Below, piece after piece: positions 39,790-47,816 of a stretch of 64,000 nucleotides of DNA (the first letter of the stretch is position 1; every line of letters starts with the position of its first letter). This DNA comes from PALSA-612 sp963776735 (lineage in GTDB: Bacteria > Actinomycetota > Thermoleophilia > Gaiellales > Gaiellaceae). A program made the position numbers and the translations under genes. The DNA lies in NCBI GenBank assembly GCA_963776735.1, contig CAVZNV010000016.1, positions 682,001 to 746,000 on the forward strand, in the 5' to 3' direction. The notes below the pieces were generated by a model that worked only from the letters and a program-made list of their open reading frames with translations, did not search any database and was not told the DNA's origin.

Positions 39790-41615
39790 CGGTCTCCGTA
39801 CGCCTGGTGCGGGGCGTGCGGCCCGCGGCGTGCGCGGACGCTGTTCGTCACCGTGCGCAGGCCGGTGCGGATCGGTCCCGGCTGGCCCCCCTCGGTCGCG
39901 CCGGGATAGGGCGCGTAGCGGCCGGCGGTGACGCTCAGGAGCTGCGCGGCGACTGCCATCCAGGCGAGAGCGAGCACGACGGCCACAATCGGTACGTAGC
40001 CGATCACGGTGAGCTCCGCAAGGTACCAGGGCGTGTCGAAGCCGAGGTCGAGCCGCTTCGCGAGCAGGGCGAGCAGCAGCGCCGGGCCGATCAGTCCGGC
40101 CGCGAACACGGCTGCGCGCACGAACCAGGGCCGGCTCCGCACCTGCGGCAGCCAGAGCCAGGCGTGGAGCGACGGAAGGAAGAGAACGAGCGCATAGACG
40201 TTCGTTGCGACCACGAGCAGGGCGATCAGTCCGAGCGCGAGCAGGGCGGCGGCGTGACCCGCCAGCTCCTCCTCGTCCGTCGCCGGCCGACGAGCGACGA
40301 GGCGCCGGCGCGCAACCAGCCAGCTCACCGCAGCGAGGAGCACGAACGCGGTTAGCGCCGCGCGTGGCCAGGTGCCGGCCGCGGCGGAGGCGGGGTCGGG
40401 CGGAACGGCCGCGCCGTCGGGGAATGCGCCGAAGAGGACGAAGAGCTCGAACAGCCCGCCGACCCAGAGCCAGAATCCGAGGCGTCGTCGGTACGCCCGG
40501 AACGCAGGGCCGAGCTGGACGTGCCGCCGCCGGCAACGCGCGAAGAGGTCGACCGTCGCCACTGCGAACGGCACGACGAGCGCGACCAGCAGCAGTGCCA
40601 GCGCCCAGCCGTTCACGGTCCGCCCCGCGAAGTACAGATAGCTGCTCGTTCCCTGCGAGAGCTCGAGTCCCTGGTCGAGCGAGGTGACGATCTGCTGCGT
40701 GGCGCGCCCGATCTGCCCGAGCCGGTCGGCGTCGAGCTCGTCCGGAGGAGGGTCGGAACGAGGCCGCTCGCCGGCGGTCGTGAGCGTGACTGCCGAGATG
40801 CCGTGCTGGAGGAACGGCCACTGCTCGTAGAGGCTGATCGGGAACGCGAGGTCGAGAAGCTGTCCGAAGAGGCTCGGCCGGCCCGGCGTCATCCCGGCCT
40901 CGGCGCCGACCCGGGCCACTGCGGTCCCGAGCAGCGTCGACGACGGCGAGCTCGGTCCCGGTCCCGAGATCTCGATCTGAGGCTTGCCGCTTGTGCCGAT
41001 TGTATCGAGATTGACGACGGCGAGCACGTTCTTCGCCTCCGACGCGTGCTCGACGAAGTACCGGGCACCGAGGCCGCCGTACGCGCCGCCGTCGGTCGAG
41101 AGGAAGACGATCGTGTGCTGCGGCTTGACGCCGCTCGCGCCCGAGCTGCCGGTGTAGGCGCGCGCCAGCTCGACGAGCGCCGCCGTGCCCGAGCTGTTGT
41201 CCCGGTGGACGGTGAAGGCTCCGGCGTTGTCGCGGTGGGCCATGACGACGATCGTCTGCGGCGAGCGGCCGGGGACGACGGCGACGACGTTCCGCAGGGT
41301 CACCGGTCCGAGGCCGGGGATCGTGGCTCGGAACGCCTCGACGTGGGTCGCGAGGCCGAACGGCGAAAGGAGGTCGAGGATGCCGCCCGGGCTCGTGACC
41401 GCGGCTGCGGCGTTCTCGGTGCCGGGTGTGCGCTCGCGGAAGTCGGTCGCGAACGTCTTCGCGATCTGCGCGGCGCCGGTGGCGCTGAACGTCGGCGGCA
41501 GCGTCGGCGCCGGCAGAGGGTTCGGGCGCCCGACCGAGAAGGCGACGATCAGCGCCGGCAGCGCGACGACGAGCCAGGCGATGCGGTAGAGGCGGCCGTT
41601 GACCGGCCGTTCCAC
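39786..41615 (-). CDS. M28-like membrane protein with altered metal site
   Basis: After one transmembrane helix (residues 12-32) an extracellular M28-like domain spans about 50-330, followed by seven or so transmembrane segments to the end (609 residues from GTG 41613-41615). The M28 pattern is partly kept: VVMAHRDNAG (His), RDNSSGTAALVELA (Asp), VNLDTIG (Asp) and QHGISAVTL (His). The catalytic and ligand glutamates usually found in an EE pair are absent in FLSTDGGAYGGLGARYF. It may be an inactive or altered peptidase. Coupled to the sortase gene. The overlapping ATG at 41750 is rejected since it enters the divergent gene. Confidence 0.78.
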   Translation of the reverse strand: MERPVNGRLYRIAWLVVALPALIVAFSVGRPNPLPAPTLPPTFSATGAAQIAKTFATDFRERTPGTENAAAAVTSPGGILDLLSPFGLATHVEAFRATIPGLGPVTLRNVVAVVPGRSPQTIVVMAHRDNAGAFTVHRDNSSGTAALVELARAYTGSSGASGVKPQHTIVFLSTDGGAYGGLGARYFVEHASEAKNVLAVVNLDTIGTSGKPQIEISGPGPSSPSSTLLGTAVARVGAEAGMTPGRPSLFGQLLDLAFPISLYEQWPFLQHGISAVTLTTAGERPRSDPPPDELDADRLGQIGRATQQIVTSLDQGLELSQGTSSYLYFAGRTVNGWALALLLVALVVPFAVATVDLFARCRRRHVQLGPAFRAYRRRLGFWLWVGGLFELFVLFGAFPDGAAVPPDPASAAAGTWPRAALTAFVLLAAVSWLVARRRLVARRPATDEEELAGHAAALLALGLIALLVVATNVYALVLFLPSLHAWLWLPQVRSRPWFVRAAVFAAGLIGPALLLALLAKRLDLGFDTPWYLAELTVIGYVPIVAVVLALAWMAVAAQLLSVTAGRYAPYPGATEGGQPGPIRTGLRTVTNSVRARRGPHAPHQAYGDR

Positions 41616-41674
41616 CGAACCGCGCCGGGCACGGCGCTGGACGGATGCTGGAAGAGGCGTGGAAATCCCGCGGC

Positions 41675-41680
41675 TATAGT
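41675..41680 (+). promoter_or_regulatory. Putative -10 element TATAGT
   Basis: TATAGT lies 20 bp upstream of the response-regulator ATG in the short gap from the divergent M28-like gene. It is a good -10 match; no convincing -35 is visible. Confidence 0.4.
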
Positions 41681-41700
41681 AGGAACCCGACCCGCGGACC

Positions 41701-42402
41701 ATGTCGACGACCGCCGCGACCATCCTCCTCGTGGACGACGAGGAGTCCATCCAAAAGCTCCTGACCTATCCGCTCGAGCGCGACGGATACAGGGTTGTCC
41801 AGGCGCGGGACGGCGCCGAGGCACTGCGCCGTTTTGGCGAGGAGCCGATCGATCTGGTCGTCCTCGACGTGATGCTTCCCAAGCTCGACGGCCTCGAGGT
41901 GTGCAAGCAGCTCCGCGCCTCGAGCTTCGTCCCGATCATCATGCTCACGGCCCGCGACGACGAGGTCGACAAGGTGCTCGGCCTCGAGCTCGGCGCGGAC
42001 GACTACATCACGAAGCCCTTCTCGATCCGCGAGTTCAGGAGCCGCGTCCGGGCAGCGTTGCGCCGCGCCGCGACGCCGAGGCACGACTCGCGCGAGCCCG
42101 AGCCGATCGCGATCGAGGGCCTGACGATCGACCCGGCACGGCGGACGGTCGACGCCGGCGGCGAGCCGGTGCAGCTCACGTACGTCGAGTTCGAGCTGCT
42201 GAGGACGCTCGCAGCGCGGCCGGGCCGCGTCTTCACGCGCCAGTCGCTGCTCGAGGCTGTCTGGGGCGGCTCCGACTACCGCGATCCGCGGACGATCGAC
42301 GTGCACGTGCGGCACCTGCGCGAGAAGCTCGAGCGCGATCCGGGCAACCCGGAAATCATCCTCACGGTGCGCGGTGTGGGCTACCGGTTCCGGGACCGGT
42401 GA
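41701..42402 (+). CDS. OmpR/PhoB-family response regulator
   Basis: A 233-residue DNA-binding regulator. The receiver domain shows LVDDEESIQKLL (acidic pocket), the phosphorylated aspartate in VVLDVMLPKLDGLEV (near residue 57) and KPFSIREF (conserved Lys). A winged helix follows: EPVQLTYVEFELLRTLAARP, TRQSLLEAVWG and VDVHVRHLREKLE in form (IDVHVRHLREKLE). It is the partner of the kinase that starts four bases before its end. Target genes are unknown; the divergent M28-sortase pair is a possible target. Confidence 0.95.
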   Translation: MSTTAATILLVDDEESIQKLLTYPLERDGYRVVQARDGAEALRRFGEEPIDLVVLDVMLPKLDGLEVCKQLRASSFVPIIMLTARDDEVDKVLGLELGADDYITKPFSIREFRSRVRAALRRAATPRHDSREPEPIAIEGLTIDPARRTVDAGGEPVQLTYVEFELLRTLAARPGRVFTRQSLLEAVWGGSDYRDPRTIDVHVRHLREKLERDPGNPEIILTVRGVGYRFRDR

Positions 42403-43865
42403 AGGGGAACCCGCTTCGCAGCGTCGGGACACGGCTCAGCCTGGCGCTCCTGCTCGTCGTCGCGGGTTCGCTGACCCTCGTCTACCTCGTCGTCATCCCG
42501 TCGCTGCAGAGCCGGCTGATCGATAGCAAGATCGCGCAGCTGCGGAAGTCGCTGCCGCTTCTCGTCGCCCGGCCGGATCCGCCCAAAAGCCTCGGAGGCA
42601 TCTACTACCAGGACAGCGGCAGCGCCCTGCTGTTCGCAGGGGACGCAGCGCCGGTCGTGAACGCCCGCGTCGCGGTGTTCACGACGCTGAAGTACAACCC
42701 CTCGCCGACGATCACGGTCCAGCAGGACTCGCAAGGCCTCGGACCGTCGAACGACATCCAGAACGACCCCGTCGCGCTCCGGTCGGCGACGAGCGGGAAC
42801 ATCGAGGACGGGACCGTCACCCGGAAAGGCGTCCGTTACGCGGAGCTCGCATTTCGCCTGCCGGACGGCGACACCGCGCTCCTGTCGTCGTCACTCACGG
42901 ACACGCTCGGCGCGGTCGGCGTCGCCCGCCAGCGCCTGCTGATCGCCGGGGGCATCGCGCTCCTGCTCGTGCTGGTCGTCGGCTACGCCGCCGCGTGGAT
43001 GTTCGCGCGGCGGATCCGCAGACTCGAGCGAGCGGCCGAACGGATCGCGAGCGGGCGTTTCGACGAGCCGATCGTCGACGCGGGACACGACGAGATCGGC
43101 CAGCTCGCACGAGCCTTCGACAGCATGCGCCTGCGCCTGTCGCAGCTCGAGCGCGCCCGCAACGAGTTCATCGCCAACGCGTCGCACGAGCTGCGGACGC
43201 CGCTGTTCTCGCTCGGCGGCTTCCTCGAGCTCATGGACGACGGCGACCTCGATCCGGCTACGCAGAAGGAGTTTCTCGCCACGATGCGCGACCAGGTGGA
43301 ACGGCTCTCGAAGCTCGCGACCGAGCTGCTCGACCTCTCGCGTCTGGATGCCGGCCACATCGACCTCGAGCGCGAGCCGGTGTCGCTGGCCGCGACCGCG
43401 CGGCTCGTGGCAGACGAATTCGGCCCGGTGGCGCGGCAGACCGACCACGAGCTTGTTCTGGAGGTGGACGAGGAGGCGGTCGCGATCGCCGACGAGCAGC
43501 GCGTCGTCCAGATCATCCGGAACCTGGTCGAGAACGCGCTCGTGCACACGCCGCCGGGCACACGCGTGCTCCTGCGCGCCGAGCGTGGGCTCGACGGGAT
43601 GGCGATCTCCGTCGAAGACTCGGGGCCCGGGATTCCGTCGGCTCAGGCCGCGCACGTGTTCGAGCGCTTCTTCCGCGGCGACGGACGCCAAGCCTCGGGC
43701 AGCGGACTCGGACTGGCGATCGCACAGGAGCTGGCGCAAGTGATGGGCGGGACGCTCGAATTGCGGACGGATCCGGGGCGAACGGCATTCCGGCTCACGC
43801 TGCCGACCGCCGACCTGGGCAACGAGGCGGAAACGGCCCCTCGCGAGCCGGTTCACGCGGTCTAG
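42399..43865 (+). CDS. Membrane sensor histidine kinase
   Basis: The 488-residue protein has two transmembrane helices (residues 14-34 and 172-195) around an extracytoplasmic sensor of about 135 residues. Then come a HAMP domain (RRIRRLERAAERIASGRFDE), HisKA with the phosphorylated His in ANASHELRTPLFSLGG, and HATPase_c with IRNLVENALVHTPPG, SVEDSGPGIP and GSGLGLAIAQEL. The sensor region has no recognised family. GTG at 42399 overlaps the regulator stop (GTGA). The candidate parS lies 3 bp after its stop. Confidence 0.95.
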   Translation: MKGNPLRSVGTRLSLALLLVVAGSLTLVYLVVIPSLQSRLIDSKIAQLRKSLPLLVARPDPPKSLGGIYYQDSGSALLFAGDAAPVVNARVAVFTTLKYNPSPTITVQQDSQGLGPSNDIQNDPVALRSATSGNIEDGTVTRKGVRYAELAFRLPDGDTALLSSSLTDTLGAVGVARQRLLIAGGIALLLVLVVGYAAAWMFARRIRRLERAAERIASGRFDEPIVDAGHDEIGQLARAFDSMRLRLSQLERARNEFIANASHELRTPLFSLGGFLELMDDGDLDPATQKEFLATMRDQVERLSKLATELLDLSRLDAGHIDLEREPVSLAATARLVADEFGPVARQTDHELVLEVDEEAVAIADEQRVVQIIRNLVENALVHTPPGTRVLLRAERGLDGMAISVEDSGPGIPSAQAAHVFERFFRGDGRQASGSGLGLAIAQELAQVMGGTLELRTDPGRTAFRLTLPTADLGNEAETAPREPVHAV

Positions 43866-43867
43866 AG

Positions 43868-43885
43868 CGTTTTCACGTGAAAACG
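43868..43885. other. Candidate parS (ParB-binding) palindrome
   Basis: An 18-bp perfect palindrome CGTTTTCACGTGAAAACG lies between the kinase stop and moaC. Its core TTTCACGTGAAA matches the central 12 bp of the parS consensus TGTTTCACGTGAAACA, and only the outer pair differs (T/A for G/C). It is intergenic, 17 kb from parAB and 21 kb from oriC, a usual distance for parS. A hairpin role at the 3' end of the kinase gene is an alternative, but no T-run follows. Confidence 0.6.
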
Positions 43886-43927
43886 GGATGCGCATGCGCG
43901 CCGAAGGCGCGACGGTATGGTCCGCGT

Positions 43928-44377
43928 GTGAGCGACGAGCTGTCCCACGTCGACACGGCCGGCCGTGTGCGCATGGTCGACGTCGGCGGCAAGCCGGGGT
44001 CGCGCCGGCGCGCTGTCGCTTCGGCCCGCGTGCGGATGGCGCCGGAGACGGCCGAGCGGCTCCGCGACCTGCCCAAGGGGGACGCGCTTGCGACGGCCGA
44101 GCTGGCCGGCGTCATGGCCGCCAAGCGGACGAGCGACCTGATCCCGCTCTGCCACCAGGTGCCGCTGGCCGTCGTTCGCGTGGAGGCCGAGGTCGCAGAC
44201 GGCGCGGTCGAGATCACGGCGAGTGCCGAGACCGTCGCGCAGACCGGTGTCGAGATGGAGGCGCTCGTGGCCGCGTCCGTCGCCGCGCTAACCATCTACG
44301 ACATGGCCAAGGCGATCGACAAGGGCATGGTCGTCGAAGAGGTCAGGCTCGTCGAGAAGACCAAGGAACCCGCATGA
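43928..44377 (+). CDS. moaC: Cyclic pyranopterin monophosphate synthase MoaC
   Basis: MoaC makes cyclic pyranopterin monophosphate in molybdenum cofactor synthesis, after MoaA. The 149-residue protein contains the family patterns LSHVDTAGRVRMVDVGGKP, AELAGVMAAKRTSDLIPLCH (the LCHQVPL active-site loop), TGVEMEALVAASVAALTIYD and DMAKAIDKGMVVEEVRLVEK. GTG at 43928 is the start that matches the family. It begins the long plus-strand run and overlaps mogA by ATGA. Confidence 0.96.
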   Translation: MSDELSHVDTAGRVRMVDVGGKPGSRRRAVASARVRMAPETAERLRDLPKGDALATAELAGVMAAKRTSDLIPLCHQVPLAVVRVEAEVADGAVEITASAETVAQTGVEMEALVAASVAALTIYDMAKAIDKGMVVEEVRLVEKTKEPA

Positions 44378-44856
44378 ACGCGGCGATCCTGACCGTCTCC
44401 GACGGTGTCTCCGAGGGCACGCGGGAGGACACGAGCGGTGACCTCCTTCAGGAGCTGCTCGAGGCCGAAGGCCACGACGTGGTCCGGTGTGTCGTGCCGG
44501 ACGAGCGCCGCGAGATCGCGCGGGCGATCGAGGAGCTCGCCGGCGAAGCGGCCGTGGTGCTCACGACCGGTGGAACCGGGCTCGCGCCGCGAGACGTCAC
44601 GCCCGAGGCGACCGCCAGCGTGCTCGACCGGTCCGCGCCGGGCATTGCCGAGGCCATTCGCGCCGATTCGATCGCGAAGACGCCGCATGCCCTGCTTTCT
44701 CGCGGTGTCGCCGGCGTCCGCGGGAGCACGCTCGTCGTCAACCTGCCGGGCTCGCCCGGCGGGTGCCGCGACGGCTTCGCGGTGATCAAGCCCGCGCTCG
44801 CGCACGCGGTCGAGCTCCTCGCGGGCGAGCGAGACGTCCGGCACAGGCAGACGTGA
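44374..44856 (+). CDS. mogA: Molybdopterin adenylyltransferase (MogA/MoaB family)
   Basis: This 160-residue protein belongs to the MPT-binding fold that adenylylates molybdopterin before metal insertion by MoeA. Landmarks are AAILTVSDGVSEGTREDTSG, VVLTTGGTGLAPRDVTPEAT, and VVNLPGSPGGCRDGF. Actinobacterial family members are often called MoaB, MogA or Cnx1G-like, and sequence alone does not settle the name. It overlaps moaC and is followed after one base by the ubiA start. moeA with a frameshift lies 6 kb upstream. Confidence 0.92.
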   Translation: MNAAILTVSDGVSEGTREDTSGDLLQELLEAEGHDVVRCVVPDERREIARAIEELAGEAAVVLTTGGTGLAPRDVTPEATASVLDRSAPGIAEAIRADSIAKTPHALLSRGVAGVRGSTLVVNLPGSPGGCRDGFAVIKPALAHAVELLAGERDVRHRQT

Positions 44857-44857
44857 C

Positions 44858-45724
44858 GTGACGGAGAGCGTGCTCGTCTACCCGCGCCGCTTCGCCTCGC
44901 TCGTCAAGATCGAGCACACGCTCTTCGCGCTTCCGTTCGCCTACGTCGGGGCGTTTCTGGCCGTCGACGGGGTTCCGAGCGCGCACGACCTGCTCTGGAT
45001 CACGGTGGCGATGGTCGGCGCTCGTACGCTGGCGATGGGCCTGAACCGCCTGATCGACGCAGGCATCGACGCGCGCAACCCGCGCACGGCGAGCCGCGAG
45101 CTGCCTCGCGGGCTGCTGCGGCCCTGGCAGGTCGCCGGTCTGTGCCTCGTCGCGCTCGCCGTCTTCCTCGTTGCCGTGTGGCAGCTCGACCCAATCGTCC
45201 GCTGGCTGTGGCCGATCCCTGTCGCCGGTTTCGTCATCTATCCGTATCTCAAGCGCTTCACGTGGATCTGCCATCTCTGGCTCGGCGCCGTTGACGGGCT
45301 CGCGCCGGTGGGCGCCTGGGTCGCGATCACCGGCAAGCTGCCGTGGCAGTCGTGGGTGCTGGGACTTGCCGTCGCGACCTGGGTGGCGGGCTTCGACTGC
45401 TTCTACTCGCTGTTCGACGCCGAGATCGACCGTGCGCAGAGCCTGCACTCGGTGACGACGCGGTTCGACGTGCGCGGAGCGTTCCTCGCCGCGCGGCTCT
45501 TGCATCTGGCGACTGTTGCGTGCCTGATCGCGGTCGGAGCGGGATTGCCGGTCGGCGTCGTGTACTGGCTGGGCGTCGCGACCGTTGCGATTCTGCTCGG
45601 CTACGAGCACTCGTTGGTGCGGCCCGACGACATGCGGCGACTGGACGTGGCGTTCTTCACGATGAACGGCGTCATCAGCGTCGCGTTCTTCGGTTTCGTT
45701 CTCGTCGACGCGGTCGTCTCGTGA
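44858..45724 (+). CDS. UbiA-family prenyltransferase
   Basis: UbiA enzymes attach polyprenyl chains to aromatic acids in the membrane. The 288-residue protein has eight or so transmembrane helices and both aspartate-rich motifs: NRLIDAGIDARNPRT (NxxxDxxxD) and DCFYSLFDAEIDRAQSLHSV (DxxxD). It is closest in look to 4-hydroxybenzoate or futalosine-route (MqnP) prenyltransferases rather than MenA, which fits a menaquinone-making actinobacterium using the futalosine pathway; that is inference. GTG at 44858; ccmA overlaps the stop. Confidence 0.9.
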   Translation: MTESVLVYPRRFASLVKIEHTLFALPFAYVGAFLAVDGVPSAHDLLWITVAMVGARTLAMGLNRLIDAGIDARNPRTASRELPRGLLRPWQVAGLCLVALAVFLVAVWQLDPIVRWLWPIPVAGFVIYPYLKRFTWICHLWLGAVDGLAPVGAWVAITGKLPWQSWVLGLAVATWVAGFDCFYSLFDAEIDRAQSLHSVTTRFDVRGAFLAARLLHLATVACLIAVGAGLPVGVVYWLGVATVAILLGYEHSLVRPDDMRRLDVAFFTMNGVISVAFFGFVLVDAVVS

Positions 45725-46317
45725 ACAGGCCGCTGATCCGCGCCGAAGCGCTCGGGAAGCGCTACGGCGACAAGCGCGTGCTCGAGGGTCTCGACCTGCA
45801 CGTCGAGCGGGGCGAGTTCCTGCTCGTGACCGGCCCGAACGGCTCGGGGAAGACGACGCTGCTCCGCATGTGCGCGGGGCTCGCTGTGCCGACCGCGGGG
45901 ACGCTCGAGGTCGACGCGCCGCGCGAGACGATCGGCTTCGCGGGCCACGATCCGCTGGTCTACCGCGAGCTGACGGCGATCGAGAACCTCGACCTGTACG
46001 GGCGGCTCTATCGCGTACCTGAGCGGCGCGAGCGCATCGGGATGCTGCTCGAGCGCTTCGGACTCTGGCAGGCGCGCAACGAGCGCGCGGGCTCGTTCTC
46101 CCGCGGCATGCAGCAGCGGTTGTCGCTCTGCCGGACGTTGCTCCACGACCCGACGCTGCTCGTCCTCGACGAGCCGTACAGCCACCTCGACGCAGCCGGC
46201 GCCGAGCTGCTCGACACCCAGCTCGCCGATCTTCGCAGGGAGGCGACCTTCGTCGTCTCGACCCACGACCCAGCGCGCGTCGAGCTGCTCGCGAGCAGCC
46301 TGCTCGCCTTCGCGTGA
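45721..46317 (+). CDS. ccmA: Heme exporter ATP-binding protein CcmA
   Basis: CcmA is the ATPase of the CcmABCD complex, which releases heme-CcmE in cytochrome c maturation system I. The 198-residue ABC protein shows Walker A GPNGSGKTTLLRM, Q-loop region TIGFAGHDPLVYREL, signature FSRGMQQRLSLCR, Walker B LLVLDEPYSHLD and the H-loop STHDP. The short length and LDLYGRLYRV region fit CcmA. GTG overlaps the ubiA stop; the stop overlaps ccmB. Confidence 0.93.
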   Translation: MNRPLIRAEALGKRYGDKRVLEGLDLHVERGEFLLVTGPNGSGKTTLLRMCAGLAVPTAGTLEVDAPRETIGFAGHDPLVYRELTAIENLDLYGRLYRVPERRERIGMLLERFGLWQARNERAGSFSRGMQQRLSLCRTLLHDPTLLVLDEPYSHLDAAGAELLDTQLADLRREATFVVSTHDPARVELLASSLLAFA

Positions 46318-46955
46318 GGCGCTACGCGTCAGACGTGGCCATCCTGGCCCGCAAGGATCTGACGCTCGAGCTGCGGGCCCGCGACACGCTGCCGGCGATG
46401 CTGCTCTTCGTCATCTCGGCGCTCGTCGTCTTCCACTTCGCGCTGCCGAAGCACAGCTCGGAGCTCGCCGCCAAGGGCCTCCTCTGGGTGGCGATCGTGT
46501 TCACGGCGCTCGTCGGCCTGACGCGGGCGTTCGTCGCCGAGCGGGAGCAACGGCTGATCGACGGCCTCTTGCTCGCACCGTGCGACCGCAGCGCGATCTG
46601 GCTCGGCAAGTGCACCGCGGTCCTCGCGTTCCTCGCCGCGGCCGAGGTGGTGGCGCTGCCCGCGTACGCGGCGTTCTTCAGCGGCATCGGCTGGAGCACG
46701 GTGCTGGCGGTCGCGCTCGCCGATCTCGGGATCGTCGCCGTCGGCACGCTGCTGGCCGCGATCGCCGCCGTCAGCCGCACGCGCGAGCTGATCCTGCCGC
46801 TGCTCTTCCTGCCGCTCGCGATCCCGGTCGTCGTCGGCGGCGTCGGCGCCAGCGTGGCGGACAGTCCAGGCCGCTACCTTGGCTTCCTGTGCCTGTACGA
46901 CGTCGTCTTTGCGATCATTTCGTGGGCCTCCTTTGAGTACGTGGTCACGGAATAA
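46314..46955 (+). CDS. ccmB: Heme exporter protein CcmB
   Basis: CcmB is the membrane subunit of the CcmABCD complex. The 213-residue protein has six transmembrane segments, and the family patterns ILARKDLTLELRARDTLPAM and DGLLLAPCDRSAIWLGK. The segment RTRELILPLLFLPLAIPVVV is also typical. GTG overlaps the ccmA stop, and the 3' end overlaps the ccmC start by about 20 bases. Confidence 0.92.
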   Translation: MRRYASDVAILARKDLTLELRARDTLPAMLLFVISALVVFHFALPKHSSELAAKGLLWVAIVFTALVGLTRAFVAEREQRLIDGLLLAPCDRSAIWLGKCTAVLAFLAAAEVVALPAYAAFFSGIGWSTVLAVALADLGIVAVGTLLAAIAAVSRTRELILPLLFLPLAIPVVVGGVGASVADSPGRYLGFLCLYDVVFAIISWASFEYVVTE

Positions 46956-47619
46956 CCCGCTCACGGCGCTGGCCCTGTTGACGACGGGCCTGCTGGGCGG
47001 CGCGGTGGCGCTGATCTTCTTCTACGCGCCCGTCGACGCGGACGGCCTGAACCAGAAGATCTTCTACTTCCACGTCCCGATCGCCCTCACGTCCTATGCG
47101 TGCTTCGGCTGGGGCGCGGTCAAGGCGTTCCAGCACCTGTGGCGGCGAACGCCCACGGCGGACCTGGAGAGCTACGTCGCGATCCACCAGGGCGTCATCT
47201 TCGGCGCGCTGACGCTGATCACCGGCTCGATCTGGGCCAAGATTCGCTGGGGCCAGTGGTGGACGTGGGGCGACGAGCAGCTCGTGCTCTTCCTCGTGCT
47301 GTTCCTCTTCTACTGCGCCTACTTCATGCTGCGCTTCTCGGTCGACCCGGGGCCGCAGCGTGCCAACCTCTGCGCCGTCTACGCGCTCTTCGGGGTCGTG
47401 CTGATTCCGATCAGCTTCCTGGCGATCCGGCTCGCGAACAGCTACATCCACCCGACCGTCTTCACGAGCAGCGGGCCGCAGATGGCGACGTCGCAGTTCG
47501 CGACCTTCTGCGTTGCATGGGCGGCGATGCTCTCGCTCGCGTACTTCCTCTACCGCTTCGAGCTGGCCGGCAAGCGCCTGGCCGCGAACGTCAAGGAGCT
47601 CCGGGAGCTGCTCGCGTGA
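46933..47619 (+). CDS. ccmC: Heme exporter protein CcmC
   Basis: CcmC binds heme and presents it to CcmE. The protein of about 228 residues has six transmembrane segments and the tryptophan-rich loop WGQWWTWGDEQL (the WGxxWxWD signature, with Glu-adjacent change), framed by histidines in KIFYFHVPIALTS and NSYIHPTVF. The family start is met by TTG at 46933; an upstream start at 46879 adds non-homologous residues inside ccmB. The ccmD-like gene follows with a GTGA overlap. Confidence 0.93.
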   Translation: MSTWSRNNPLTALALLTTGLLGGAVALIFFYAPVDADGLNQKIFYFHVPIALTSYACFGWGAVKAFQHLWRRTPTADLESYVAIHQGVIFGALTLITGSIWAKIRWGQWWTWGDEQLVLFLVLFLFYCAYFMLRFSVDPGPQRANLCAVYALFGVVLIPISFLAIRLANSYIHPTVFTSSGPQMATSQFATFCVAWAAMLSLAYFLYRFELAGKRLAANVKELRELLA

Positions 47620-47816
47620 CGAGCCAGGAGAAGTACGTCGCGGCCGCGTATCTCGTCGTCCTGCTTGTCGTCCTGATCTACGTGCTGCTGATGGCCGCGA
47701 AGGTCACCCGGCTCGGACGCGACGTCGAGGAGCTGACCGAGCTCGTTCGCGAGCGGAAGCAGCGCGGCGAGGATCCGCTCCCGAAGCCGGCTCCGAAGCA
47801 GGTGAAGGTTGGTTGA
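47616..47816 (+). CDS. Small CcmD-like membrane protein
   Basis: A 66-residue protein with one transmembrane helix (residues 8-29, VAAAYLVVLLVVLIYVLLMA) and a charged cytosolic tail (KVTRLGRDVEELTELVRERK). The size, single helix and place straight after ccmC fit CcmD, which holds CcmABC and CcmE together. CcmD is poorly conserved, so the name rests mainly on position. GTG overlaps the ccmC stop and the stop overlaps the next gene. Confidence 0.75.
   Translation: MTSQEKYVAAAYLVVLLVVLIYVLLMAAKVTRLGRDVEELTELVRERKQRGEDPLPKPAPKQVKVG

Noticed and set aside
46879..46932. Longer ccmC N terminus
   Set aside because: The added residues fall in ccmB and do not resemble CcmC, which begins with the first transmembrane helix.
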